Below, piece by piece: positions 1 through 10,710 of a DNA stretch of 64,000 bases. The notes below the pieces were generated by a model. That model saw only the letters and a list, made by a program, of their open reading frames with translations, had not been told where the DNA came from and ran no database searches. The stretch spans positions 54,959 to 118,958 of the forward strand of contig NZ_JACWCT010000061.1 in NCBI RefSeq assembly GCF_016613415.1, written 5' to 3'. How positions within the stretch are numbered: the stretch's first letter is position 1; each line of letters opens with the position of its first letter. The position numbers and the translations under genes were made by a program. Origin of the DNA: Methylobacterium ajmalii. Lineage in GTDB: Bacteria; Pseudomonadota; Alphaproteobacteria; Rhizobiales; Beijerinckiaceae.

Positions 1-849
1 GGTCGTCGGGTCGGGTTTCCACCGCCTTCTCGGCCGAGCGCGGCAGGTAGAGCTCGACGGAGGTGCCGCGACCCGCTTCGCTCTTGATCTGCGCGTGCCC
101 GCCGGCCTGCCGCACGAAGCCGTAGACCTGGCTGAGGCCGAGGCCGGTGCCCTTGCCGACGTCCTTGGTCGTGAAGAACGGCTCGAACGCTCGTGTAAGC
201 GTGGCGGCATCCATGCCGTGGCCGGTGTCCGAGACGGAGACGAGCACGTAGGCCCCGGGCCGACGCCCGAGGTTGTTAGCAGCCTGTAATCGTCGCCGTC
301 CACGCTCTTCGGGAGGAGGTGGACATAGCGGGTCACCGCCACGGTCCCCGCAAGCGCCAGCATGCCGACCGGGCCGACGCGCGACGGCGGCACCGTCCTG
401 TCGCGCCCGTCACCCTGCATGATAGCGTAGGGGATCGTGAAGAGCGGGGGGCCGAGATGCCAGAAGGTCCAGAGCCAGGTCGTCGTGTCCGGACCGCTGC
501 CCAGGATGCGTCCCTGAGCGAGGACATTCGGGAACGACAGCATCTGCAGAAGCACGGCCAGCGTCACGTAGAGGCTGCCGGTCCCGAGCACGAGCAGCGA
601 CGCCAAGCGAGTGCGCCGATATTGGGTGGGGAGAAGGTAGGTGGTCAGGCCGTAGACCACGATGAGGGCCGATTGGTAGACCGACACGAAGCCGGGCATC
701 GGCGGCATGGGCCGGCTCGCGACCGGGAGGAGCACGAGCGTGACCGCGCCGAAGCCGAAGCTGACGAGGCCGGCGAGCAAGCGTTGCCTCCTGCCGGGCC
801 GGGCGGTGGCGAGGGTTGCGAGCGTGATACCCGCTGCGGGCATGCCCAT
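1..849 (-). pseudogene. Decayed MASE4-type sensor histidine kinase (cut by window edge)
   Basis: On the minus strand from ATG 849, a continuous membrane-rich frame runs to about 285. It shows hydrophobic segments and the FWHLG and YQSAL-type patterns expected of a MASE4 sensor domain. At about 255-285 the reading continues, in a different frame, straight into the end of a histidine kinase ATPase domain: the DTGHGM box, [17 protein letters not shown] and a closing LYLPR. The dimerisation (H-box) region and first half of the ATPase are missing. The simplest reading is an internal deletion that also changed frame. The 3' end lies beyond base 1. It cannot make a working kinase as read here. I am fairly sure of both halves and less sure of the exact junction. 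Confidence 0.7.
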
Positions 850-1009
850 TGTGTGCTCCGTGCCGAAGCGCGATGGCTGACCGTGCCGGCAAGTCGCTCG
901 CGAAGATGAGGATTACCATGGCGTCGGTCGAGCCGCCATTCGCCCGCCAGTGCGGTCGGAACGACGCAGGGATGCTCGTGCAGCCGCAGGAGTATGTCGG
1001 AATACTGCC

Positions 1010-1387
1010 TTAGGCCGCGTCCTCGTCGTCGGGCATACACTTGGGGAGCCAGGGTCCGTTCACGGCGAACCGGTCTTCGTCAAGCTCCTTGAACGGGCGC
1101 CCCTCGACGATGCGCTGGCGCAACTTCTGCCGTAGCCTCCCGGCCCAAATCGTCTTCCCCGGTGCGGCCTTGCCGTACCGCGCGGTGGCCCCCATCCAGC
1201 CGTCCGGCAGCTTGGCCATGATGTTCCTGACGGTGAGCGGGCCGTTCGCCGAAAGAGTGTCGTGAACGGTGGCCATGAAGAGCAGCCAGAACTTGCGGGG
1301 GGTCAGCCGCGGCGTGACCGGGTCGTCCGGTGCCATCTTACTGGGCGATGGTCTCGATGCCTGCCGCTGCGGCGTCACGGGTTCCAT
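1010..1387 (-). CDS. Unrecognised 125-residue protein
   Basis: The frame is read from ATG 1387. The core has a well-formed protein look (RKFWLLFMATVHDTL, then PLTVRNIMAKLPDGWMG) and ends in an acidic DDEDAA tail. The frame stays open further upstream, but that part is arginine/alanine-rich shadow of the neighbouring gene, so the internal ATG is preferred. It overlaps by a few bases the tail of the KfrA-like reading upstream and could be its operon partner. There is no recognisable domain, signal peptide or membrane segment. It may be a plasmid accessory gene, but that rests only on its neighbour. Confidence 0.5.
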   Translation of the reverse strand: MEPVTPQRQASRPSPSKMAPDDPVTPRLTPRKFWLLFMATVHDTLSANGPLTVRNIMAKLPDGWMGATARYGKAAPGKTIWAGRLRQKLRQRIVEGRPFKELDEDRFAVNGPWLPKCMPDDEDAA

Positions 1388-1502
1388 GAGCACGAAGCGA
1401 CCCTCACCTCGGCGACGCCCTCCCCTGCCTCGGCCCGCTGTAGCAGGTGGTAGCGCAGCCAGGCGGGCGTGAGCGGCATCCCGATCCGCGCTCTCCTGTC
1501 CT

Positions 1503-2105
1503 TCAGCGCCGCGGGGAGCGGCCCGTGCAGGGCGTGCACGGCCAGGAGCCCTGCCGGCACATCTCCGCCTCGACCGCCTGCCGCACCTCGTCCCAGAAGG
1601 CATCGGCCGTGCGGGCAAGGGATTGGCCCATGAGGATGCCGATGAATGCGGCCTCCGTGCTTGGCGGATCGAGCGGCGCCGGTGCGGGCACGGGTTCCGG
1701 GTTGCTCACCGGCGCGCCGGCCCTGAGGCGGTCGACCTCGGCCTGGAGCGCCGCGACACGCGCCTCCAGCAGGTCGGCATGCGCCAGCGCCTCGTCGCGG
1801 ATCCGCTCGTTCGCCTCGCGCTCCCTGGCAGCCAGGTCGGCCTCAGCGAGGCGCTCCCGGGCCATCTCGATGCGCGCCCGCTCAAGCACCTGCGCGGCGA
1901 ACCGCGCCAGCACCCCCTGCAGCGCCAGGGGCAGGCCGGCCTCCTCGACCACCGGCTGGTAGTCGCGCCTCGCCTTCCACCGGGAGAGCGACGGGCCGAT
2001 GCCCTCGTGCGAGCCGCCGCCTAGTTCCTTGCGCACGGTCCGGACCGAGACGCGCTCCTTGGCGCCGCCCTTGGGCTTGCCGCGCGCCCTTATCCGGTCG
2101 GCCAC
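1503..2105 (-). CDS. KfrA-like plasmid DNA-binding protein, possibly frameshifted at its end
   Basis: The first 45 residues resemble the KfrA N-terminal DNA-binding domain (RVSVRTVRKELGGGS followed by LSRWKARR). Residues 55-135 form a long charged helix rich in Ala, Arg and Glu, the coiled-coil arm seen in KfrA proteins, which are plasmid-encoded autoregulators linked to partition. The start is GTG 2105. The last residues look wrong. Another minus frame (1375-1560) holds a convincing continuation (LLAVHALHGPLPAALKDRR), so a one-base frameshift near 1555 may have cut the true C-terminus. Alternatively 1375-1560 is a separate small overlapping gene. Family assignment is by motif and architecture. 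Confidence 0.6.
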   Translation of the reverse strand: MADRIRARGKPKGGAKERVSVRTVRKELGGGSHEGIGPSLSRWKARRDYQPVVEEAGLPLALQGVLARFAAQVLERARIEMARERLAEADLAAREREANERIRDEALAHADLLEARVAALQAEVDRLRAGAPVSNPEPVPAPAPLDPPSTEAAFIGILMGQSLARTADAFWDEVRQAVEAEMCRQGSWPCTPCTGRSPRR

Positions 2106-2379
2106 CGCCTAGACCCCGTTCTCCGTCACCATACCGCCGCCCTCGCCCGACGCGACGATCATGCGGCGTGGGCGTTAAGAATCGGTCGCCGCGGAACCGG
2201 CGTTCCACCTCGTCGGGTCGTTCCGGGAGGAACGGGTCACGCGTGCCGGTACCCGTTACGCGCTTTCCCGCGAGTCGCGCCGGCGCCCGACCGGACGACT
2301 CAGGTGGATCCCCTGTACTCCGCCCGAGTTCACGGATCGGCGGTCGCCGGTTGCCGGCACCGCACCGGAGTGCCCGCAC

Positions 2380-2931
2380 TTGCCCCAGACCGCCCCGCCG
2401 CTGAGCCGCCTGCCGACCTTCTCCGACGACTGCCACGTGCACGTCGTCGTCGAGACGCCCAAGGGCAGCCCGAACAAGTACGCCTTCTCGGACGCTCTCG
2501 GCGCCTTCCAGTTCAAGATGGTCCTGCCCGAGGGCACGAGCTTCCCGTACGACTTCGGCATGATCCCCTCGACGAAGGGCGCCGACGGCGACCCGCTCGA
2601 CGTCCTGCTCCTCCTCGACGCGCCGGCTTTCCCGGGCTGCGTGCTGGAGGCGCGGCTGGTCGGCGTCATCGAGGCGGAGCAGCGCGAGCGCGACGGGACC
2701 TGGGAGCGCAACGACCGGCTGGTCGGGGTGGCGGTGAAGGCCCGCACCCACGCTCACATCCACGCGCTCGACGACCTGCGCCCGGGCATGCTGGACGAGG
2801 TCGAGGCATTCTTCGGCCACTACAATCAGCTTGCCGGCAAGGACTTCAAGGTGCTCCGGCGCGGCGACGCCGAGGCCGCGCTCGCGCTCGTCCGGCATGG
2901 CACCGAGGCGTTCGGACGCGCGTGCGGCTGA
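2380..2931 (+). CDS. ppa: Inorganic pyrophosphatase, family I
   Basis: The 183-residue protein has the soluble family I pyrophosphatase layout. It hydrolyses pyrophosphate to two phosphates and so pulls biosynthetic reactions forward. The metal-binding signature DGDPLD (about residues 69-74) is present, preceded by FPYDFGMIPSTKG, and HYNQLAGKDFKVL fits the C-terminal part of the family. The start is TTG 2380; no better ATG lies before the conserved region. Length is normal for the family. It stands alone, with about 270 bases upstream lacking a gene. A soluble pyrophosphatase in an accessory region is probably a second copy beside a chromosomal housekeeping one, which is inference. Confidence 0.85.
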   Translation: MPQTAPPLSRLPTFSDDCHVHVVVETPKGSPNKYAFSDALGAFQFKMVLPEGTSFPYDFGMIPSTKGADGDPLDVLLLLDAPAFPGCVLEARLVGVIEAEQRERDGTWERNDRLVGVAVKARTHAHIHALDDLRPGMLDEVEAFFGHYNQLAGKDFKVLRRGDAEAALALVRHGTEAFGRACG

Positions 2932-3241
2932 ACGGCGTCGCGTTCCTTGTGGATAACCGGCGGGCGGCCGGCGACCTGGGCGGTGGTCCGAGGCCGACCT
3001 GGGCGGCCTGCGTGCTGGTCAAGGCCGCGACGCCCCGGGCGGCGCTCCCCGCTCTCGGACGGGCCGCCGGGCCACGCGGCGGGGCCAGGTCCCCATACGC
3101 CCCGTCCAGGTCGGTCGCCTGGGCGCCCGGCTTCGCAACCATGCCGCCCAGGTCGTTGTCCGGACAGGGTTTTCTTCCGCTACCGGGTTCCCTTTCGCCC
3201 TTCGGTATGGCTCCCTTGGAGGGCTGGCGAGGAGGCGGGAC
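2932..3241. other. Gene-free stretch
   Basis: About 310 bases lie between the pyrophosphatase stop and the next start. The sequence is extremely GC-rich with several GGCCGCC-type runs. Open frames on both strands look like composition artefacts. A good ribosome-binding site (GAGGAGGCGGGAC) ends the stretch just before 3242. Nothing else is recognisable. Confidence 0.4.
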
Positions 3242-3478
3242 ATGTGGAACGAGAAACGGGCCATCGACCTGGAGACCCAGATCGCGGCGGAGTACGCCTC
3301 GCTCTTGGATCACATCGAGGGAAGGCTGGTCCCGCTCCTGGTTCGGCGCGCCTCGCTCAAGGCGGCCTTACCGGCCGCCGCCTCGGTCTCAGACGCCCCG
3401 CGCTCAACCGTCGTGCCTTCGCCGAGGACCGGCCGTCCGAAGCCGTGTCCGCCCCGCGTCGGCAGGCTCCCCGGATGA
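3242..3478 (+). CDS. Small unrecognised protein, coupled to the next gene
   Basis: The 78-residue frame has a very good GAGGAGGCGG ribosome-binding site before ATG 3242. The first 40 residues form a plausible helix pair (EKRAIDLETQIAAEYASLLDHI then RLVPLLVRRASLK), while the end is Pro/Arg-rich and disordered-looking. Its stop overlaps the start of the next gene in an ATGA arrangement, so the two are probably translated together. No known family is recognised. Confidence 0.5.
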   Translation: MWNEKRAIDLETQIAAEYASLLDHIEGRLVPLLVRRASLKAALPAAASVSDAPRSTVVPSPRTGRPKPCPPRVGRLPG

Positions 3479-3975
3479 GGGCCCACACGGCGCAGTTGAT
3501 CGTCGACGCCCTTTGGGAGGCGCCTTGCCACCGGCTGCCCGACGCCGCCCTCAACCGCCTCGTCGTGGATGCCGGGTACACCCGGGACGCCGCCGAGAGG
3601 GTCAAGACCCGCCTGAGGAAGCTCGGCGTCCTGATCAAGGACGCCCGCATCGGCTTCTGGTCGCTCGCCCCGTACGTCCTCGAACCGGGGGCGGCGGTCC
3701 CGGCCACGGGCGGCCGGGGCGGCGACGCGCTGGAAGCCGAGGCCGGCCTCGCCATCGTGGAGGCGCTGACCGCCGCCGGCGCGGCCGGGCTGACGGGGGA
3801 CGACCTCCTCATGGAGGCGGCGCGCTGGGGCATCCCGCCGACGCGGACCGTCCTGGTGCAGAGCCGCCTCCGGACGGAACGGCTCATCGAGTGCGGCCGC
3901 GGCCTGGGCGCCCGCTGGCGGATTGCGGGTGCCGGGCCGTGGACTGAGGGCGACCGGCCGTCGGCGTTCCGCTGA
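3475..3975 (+). CDS. Unrecognised protein with two winged-helix-like halves
   Basis: The 166-residue product starts at ATG 3475, inside the stop of the preceding gene (ATGA overlap). The two halves look alike. Residues 1-60 have LIVDALWEAP, NRLVVDAGY, then a long RVKTRLRKLGVLIKD helix and a GFWSL strand. Residues 85-155 have AIVEALTAAGAAGLTGDDLLMEA, TVLVQSRLRTERLIEC and ARWRIA. Helix, helix, recognition helix and wing in tandem suggest a DNA-binding protein of duplicated winged-helix type. This is inferred from pattern only, and no named family is claimed. With its small upstream partner it forms a two-gene unit. Confidence 0.55.
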   Translation: MRAHTAQLIVDALWEAPCHRLPDAALNRLVVDAGYTRDAAERVKTRLRKLGVLIKDARIGFWSLAPYVLEPGAAVPATGGRGGDALEAEAGLAIVEALTAAGAAGLTGDDLLMEAARWGIPPTRTVLVQSRLRTERLIECGRGLGARWRIAGAGPWTEGDRPSAFR

Positions 3976-4214
3976 CGGCTTCGCAGCCCCTGGCCCGGCA
4001 GGACACAGGGCACCCGGGCGAGGGAGCTGAGGCCGCTTCCCCGACGCGCCCTTCATACCCGGGTCGGTATAGCCAAGCGTTCATGCCGACCCGGCCCCAG
4101 GATGTGGCTTTCGACGTTCCTCCGCACCCTCAGGTGCCTAGAAGATTAGGATGACACCCGTGCGAGGGAGCCGGGGAACACGCACGGGCGGGTCCCCCAG
4201 AGCGGGCGTCAGGC

Positions 4215-4793
4215 TCAGTCGAGTTCGAGCAGAGATCTGACTCCCTGCCGAACGTGACGGGCTCCCTCGCGGAAGCCGCTGTTTCGACCGGTCTCCCAGG
4301 CAGCTATAGCGATCTTCACTTCGCGGCACGTTGCACCATCTTCGAGCGTTAAGATCGGGGACTTGGCGTCGGTGAGCGCCTCGGACCAGATCTGGATTCT
4401 GACGCCCGTGAGACCCCAACCGGCGACCCGGATCTCGTACCCCGGGAACGAACCCAAGCTTTCGAGAACCGCGCTCTTACGATGGATGCTTTGCATCTTG
4501 CGAAGGCAGTTTAGCTGGTCGTCAGCTACAATTGAAGGGTCGCACCCGGCTGGGTTCTCTACGCCTTCGACGAACCTGCGGGCTGCGCGGACGGCCACTT
4601 CGGCCGCAGTCACCCTATGGCTCCCGCTCCGCTCGCGCGGGGCGGGAGCCGCGGCGACGTGCGGCGCAAGAGCGGCGGCGATCGCTTCGTTGCCATGGCC
4701 GATTAACGCATCGAGATCCAGCGCCAGAATCGCTGCAACCGCGAGGTTTTCCGGGTCGTTCAAATCGGCCTGAGCGGTGGTGGGTATCGTCAC
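4215..4793 (-). CDS. Unrecognised 192-residue protein
   Basis: The frame runs from GTG 4793. The N-terminal half is Ala-rich and helical (NLAVAAILALDLDALIGHGNEA). The C-terminal half is more structured (GYEIRVAGWGLTGVRIQIW, then ILTLEDGATCREVKIAIAAW). Codon use agrees with a real gene. There is no signal peptide or membrane segment. It is followed (on its strand) by a gene-free stretch of about 240 bases and preceded by a small gene at 4904-5080. Function is unknown. Confidence 0.55.
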   Translation of the reverse strand: MTIPTTAQADLNDPENLAVAAILALDLDALIGHGNEAIAAALAPHVAAAPAPRERSGSHRVTAAEVAVRAARRFVEGVENPAGCDPSIVADDQLNCLRKMQSIHRKSAVLESLGSFPGYEIRVAGWGLTGVRIQIWSEALTDAKSPILTLEDGATCREVKIAIAAWETGRNSGFREGARHVRQGVRSLLELD

Positions 4794-4903
4794 GGTGGGC
4801 GGCTCCGGTTCGGGGTGGGTGGGACGCTCGATCGACGTTCGACTGAGGCCCGTTCGAGGCCGGTGGTGAGCCGCAGTTTGCGGCGCCGGCCCCGAGGCGG
4901 GGT

Positions 4904-5080
4904 TCAGGCGGCGGCGATCGAGGAGGCCTTGATCGAGGCTGAGACGGCGGCCTGGAAGGCAGCCACGAGCGCATCGACGGCGTCACGGTTCCTCGAAGGG
5001 CGGTCTACCGTCGCCTTAGCCTCCCCGTCCTGCCAAAGCGTGTACCGGGCAGGTAGGACGCCATGGCGCGCATCCTCCAT
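4904..5080 (-). CDS. Small unrecognised protein (58 residues)
   Basis: Reading from ATG 5080 gives a 58-residue protein with sensible content: YTLWQDGEAKATVDRPSRNR then an amphipathic Ala-rich helix ending SSIAAA. The same frame continues upstream past the stop TAA at 5111-5113 without a gap, so this may be the tail of the gene upstream, separated from it by a stop codon, rather than an independent gene. No family is recognised. Confidence 0.4.
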   Translation of the reverse strand: MEDARHGVLPARYTLWQDGEAKATVDRPSRNRDAVDALVAAFQAAVSASIKASSIAAA

Positions 5081-5110
5081 AAAGACGTAGTAGGCTTCAC
5101 TGACGTAGCG

Positions 5111-5547
5111 TTAGCCGAGCTTAATACCCAGTCGGTGCAATTCGACGCGTGGTATCTCGTTGCCTTCGACTTCGTCCCACCAGTCTCCCCACACTTGGTG
5201 TGCGGTGACGAGGTAGAGATCGCCGCGAACCGTGCGGGCCTCCTGCTCAACGCGCCAAGCCTCGACGCCGTCTTGTCGAGGAAGGGGATCCGCAGATCGC
5301 GGGCGATCCAGCACGCTTTGTCCTCGGGCTGCACGGCGTCGACTGACCTATGCAGGGCGCCGCCGTAGCTGCCTGTCCAGGATCCGAACACCTGGCGAGC
5401 GCTACCGTCCGCGCTCCACGCGCGCACGTAGCTGCCGGGCATGCCGTTGATGTATGTTATGCCTTCGCGGACCACCACGCTGTAGTCCTTGGTGAAGGCA
5501 TTGAACAGCGTCGGGCTCGTGCGCTTGACGGTGATGATTTCATCCAT
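5111..5547 (-). pseudogene. Unrecognised gene interrupted by a frameshift
   Basis: From ATG 5547 the protein reads well for about 95 residues (FTKDYSVVVREGITYING, SYVRAWSADGSARQVFGSW, EDKACWIARDLRIPFLD). It then turns into low-quality sequence. In a neighbouring frame the sense resumes at about 5275 (DGVEAWRVEQEARTVRGDLY, then GDWWDEVEGNEIPRV) and stops at 5111. One base gained or lost near 5265-5290 explains this; it may be a true mutation or a sequencing error. Corrected length would be about 145 residues. No family is recognised. Confidence 0.5.
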
Positions 5548-5588
5548 GATGGCGATCTCCGATGACGGTGCCCGAGTGAGGCGGGGGG

Positions 5589-5635
5589 GGTCTACCTGAC
5601 GAGCCGTCCCGCGGGGGCGGCTCGTCAGGTAGACC
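5589..5635. repeat. Strong perfect hairpin, 22-base-pair stem
   Basis: Bases 5589-5610 and 5614-5635 are complementary along their whole length with a three-base GCG loop; only one pair is a G-T wobble. The outer 18 pairs (GGTCTACCTGACGAGCCG and its complement) are perfect. It lies about 40 bases upstream of the start at 5547, in otherwise gene-free DNA, and no T-run follows on either strand. It could be a protein-binding palindrome, a dispersed palindromic element or an RNA hairpin in a leader. Confidence 0.8.
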
Positions 5636-5639
5636 GGGG

Positions 5640-5959
5640 CGATCCCCGGCCCCTGGTCCCCTAGAGGTCGTTAAGCGCGGTGACGTGCCGTCGGTAGGCG
5701 GCTAGGTCGAAAAATCAGGATGCGTCGGCCATCCGCTCGGTGGCGGAGAGCGCCTCGGTTGGATCCTCGCAATTGAAGGCGCGGCCAGTGCCCGGTGTGG
5801 TCGCGGCAATCAGTCAGATAGTCTCTCGCGGTCAAACGCCGACCGCGTTGCAAGACGGATCAAGTACTACCTTTGATTGGCCTTAAATCAATCGGTTATG
5901 CCGCTGTCGATAGCAAGCGTCTGTGCTAAATAGACAAAATACTTTGCAAGTTAATATAG
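5640..5959. other. Gene-free stretch at the edge of an AT-rich islet
   Basis: No convincing gene is seen. Base composition changes near 5860, from GC-rich to clearly AT-rich sequence (runs such as AAATAGACAAAATACTTTG near 5927), marking the left edge of foreign-looking DNA. Confidence 0.4.
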
Positions 5960-6427
5960 TCAATTACGGTGAGTATCGATATCTATCCGGCCTGGCAATA
6001 GCCTTGGTGAAATAATAATTTCTTTAATTAAGTATGCCTGAACCTCATCATCCTTTAGAAGACTAACTTTTGGAGACGGTGCTATCTCTGCATCTATCCA
6101 GATCTGTTCATCATTATATTTTTTTGAGCGTCTGGATTTTCTAAATAGTTTAAGAGAAATCCCTCCGAAAATCCTTTCTTGAAACGTAAATTCAAACATT
6201 TCGGCGGTAGATTTATGCACAGATTCTACAATAAACCGACGGTTTTCCTCTAGCACGTATATCATAGAAAGATTTTCTGGATCAATCACAGCAGGTAATT
6301 TTCTTGATTCATTAGATATCAGAAATTTTAAATCTTCACTCCACGCATATTTAAGCGGAGTACCGCAGATTGAGATATGATTCCGACGCAGTTCAATCGA
6401 TACAATTACTTTCGGCAACATATGCAT
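5960..6427 (-). CDS. AT-rich unrecognised protein (islet gene 2)
   Basis: A 155-residue frame starts from ATG 6427 or more likely ATG 6421, which sits behind GGAG. Codon use is AT-rich and quite unlike the flanking genes, so it was probably acquired by transfer. The product is rich in Ile, Leu, Lys and Glu and alternates short strands (KVIVSIELRRNHISI, SMIYVLEENRRFIVE, MFEFTFQERIFGGIS), suggesting a small beta-rich cytosolic protein. No family is recognised. It lies 60 bases downstream of a gene of similar composition on the same strand, probably in one operon. Confidence 0.55.
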   Translation of the reverse strand: MHMLPKVIVSIELRRNHISICGTPLKYAWSEDLKFLISNESRKLPAVIDPENLSMIYVLEENRRFIVESVHKSTAEMFEFTFQERIFGGISLKLFRKSRRSKKYNDEQIWIDAEIAPSPKVSLLKDDEVQAYLIKEIIISPRLLPGRIDIDTHRN

Positions 6428-6486
6428 TCTCCATCACACAGTGCACGACTCTCAACCTCGATAGGATATTCGCGATATAAATTCAT

Positions 6487-6834
6487 CTAGCTATCGTTTT
6501 CCATAAGCATTCTCCTAGAGTTTGGACTGATACGATTGTCTTCGATCTCAACTATCCAAGATTGCAACCGTGCCGCACGGAGCATCAACTCGGAACGCTT
6601 TTCCGCAAGAAGTCGATATATTAAAACTGTCGCCCACCAAGGCGGAGCCCGATTATCAGCGTTCATCCATTGATGAACTGCGGCAGCACTAATTGCAGCA
6701 TCGGTACCTCTAATTCTAGTAAGATCTCGTGCTAGATCGGAATACCATTTCTTTCCTGGCCCATAGAGATACGAAGCAATTTCAGAGACCTCCTCGCGCG
6801 ACAGCGGGGAGTCTTTTTCCAGACTGACGGGCAA
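6487..6834 (-). CDS. Islet gene 1, putative helix-turn-helix protein
   Basis: The 115-residue product starts at TTG 6834 with GGAG upstream. Residues 12-70 look like a phage-type helix-turn-helix: EVSEIASYLYGPGKKWYSDLARDL, then AISAAAVHQWMN as a candidate recognition helix, then APPWWATVLIYRLL. It may be a regulator of the downstream islet gene or of a lost element. Composition is AT-rich compared with the surroundings. The DNA-binding role is inferred from pattern, and no exact family is named. Confidence 0.5.
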   Translation of the reverse strand: MPVSLEKDSPLSREEVSEIASYLYGPGKKWYSDLARDLTRIRGTDAAISAAAVHQWMNADNRAPPWWATVLIYRLLAEKRSELMLRAARLQSWIVEIEDNRISPNSRRMLMENDS

Positions 6835-9523
<2,689 letters not shown>

Positions 9524-9558
9524 TCAAGCGGGCTCCGTTCAGGCGTACCCTCGAACGG

Positions 9559-9745
9559 TCAGGCCGTGCCGGCGGGTGGTGGGCCGGGCAGGTCGAAGAT
9601 CAGGCAGGTGGTGCTGGCGGTCGCGCAGAGGCGGCCCGCCTCGTCGTTCAGGCGCGCCCGGCGACCGCCTGTTGCCGCCCGGCGTGGACGACCCGCCCGA
9701 CCGCGGTGAGCAGGCCCGACCGATCCGTGACGGCACGCACCGTGG
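9559..9745 (-). pseudogene. PaaI-type hotdog thioesterase, C-terminal fragment
   Basis: The minus frame reads LLTAVGRVVHAGRQQAVARA, then LNDEAGRLCATASTTCLIF and a stop at 9559. This is the closing half of an acyl-CoA thioesterase of the PaaI/hotdog family, which ends in the pattern GRVVHAGR...AxARLxDxxGRLxATAxTTCLxF. The N-terminal half is gone, replaced at about 9745 by an unrelated ATPase fragment on the other strand. It is non-functional. Confidence 0.65.
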
Positions 9746-9985
9746 GCCGGCGAGGCGATCGACGCCTATGCCGGGGATCTCGTTAGCGCTCCGTTCGCGC
9801 GGTTCGCGCCCCGGATCCTCGTCGGGCCCGCTGGCCTCGGGAAGACCGCGTTCGCAAGGGCAGCCGTTGAGGAGGCTGGCCTCGACGTGACCGTCTACGC
9901 GGCAGCGGGCCAAATGGATGGCGGGGCGTTCGCCGGGACGTTGTCGCCCGGCTCGACATCGGCGAGGGCAAGACGGCCTTCATGA
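9746..9985 (+). pseudogene. AAA-type ATPase fragment with Walker A
   Basis: The plus frame gives AIDAYAGDLVSAPFARFAPR, then ILVGPAGLGKTAFARAAVEEA and a stop at 9983. The GPAGLGKT Walker A box and the flanking helix are those of an AAA+ ATPase of RuvB/clamp-loader style. No Walker B, sensor or lid region follows, and there is no start codon of its own. It is a gene scrap, joined on its left to the thioesterase fragment. Confidence 0.55.
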
Positions 9986-10245
9986 GGTGGTGGCGCGAAG
10001 GGGATACCGTCCGCTGGACGCTGACGTGCCTCGACGAGAGCGACCCGAAGGGCCGGCCCCCCGATATGGCGACCTATCGGGGGGTGTCCAAGCTGGAGGA
10101 CGGCTTCCTGGAGGGGCACGTCCGGGACGCCCCGATCCCGGGGCGCTTCGTCCTCGCGTGGCGCGGGCTCGCCCCTTACTGGCAGCTGTGGCTGGACGCC
10201 TGCCCCGCGCGCGGGGGCTCGCCCGTGATCCGGAAGGTCCGCTAG
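9982..10245 (+). CDS. Unrecognised small protein (87 residues)
   Basis: From ATG 9982 the frame gives MRWWREGDTVRWTLTCLDES, then GVSKLEDGFLEGHV, then a Trp-rich end. The regular alternation of strands suggests a small beta-barrel fold. The start overlaps the end of the ATPase fragment, and the frame could have begun further upstream in an intact ancestor. No family is recognised. Confidence 0.4.
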   Translation: MRWWREGDTVRWTLTCLDESDPKGRPPDMATYRGVSKLEDGFLEGHVRDAPIPGRFVLAWRGLAPYWQLWLDACPARGGSPVIRKVR

Positions 10246-10510
10246 TTGCCGCCGGGCCCCACGAGGAGGATGGCCTTCGCGCGCCGGCGCGCCGTCATGC
10301 GGGCGACCCGCAGGTCCTGCTCGTCGGACGCGTCCGTCCCCGCCTTCCAGCGGCGAACTTCCCGCGGGTTGAACCCCCAGATCGAGGGCGAGCGACGTCG
10401 TCCAGCGATCCCGGTAGAGCAGCTCGCCGAGCGCGGCGATCTCGGCCATCGGGGTGAGCGTCGGAGGGGCGCTGTTGCCCTTGCCCTGGTTCGGCGAGCA
10501 CCGTCTGCAT
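10242..10510 (-). pseudogene. Small helix-turn-helix protein, frameshifted
   Basis: ATG 10510 follows an AAGGAG ribosome-binding site and opens MQTVLAEPGQG. Sense then moves to another frame (APPTLTPMAEIAALGELLYR, DRWTTSLALDLG) and, after a run of five Gs near 10370, to the third (FNPREVRRWKAGTDASDEQD, ending LLVGPGGN, stop at 10242). Joined, the middle reads like a helix-turn-helix (TTSLALDLGFNPREVRRWKAG). Two one-base shifts break it, at least one in a homopolymer, so sequencing error is possible. Confidence 0.5.
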
Positions 10511-10710
10511 AGCGCTCTCCTTGGCTTCGGAGCGCCTTCGCGCGAGGCGGCGCTCCGGCGCCTCGGCACGGCGCTCGCTTGCGTTCATCGAATTCATACC
10601 CAATCCGCCTTCGGTATCATTTGGAAGGGGAAGGCCGGGGGGCCCGGCCTCAGCTCGGGCTAGATTTTCAGCCTATGCCGGGAAGGCGCAGGGCGACGCC
10701 GGCGAGCCGC

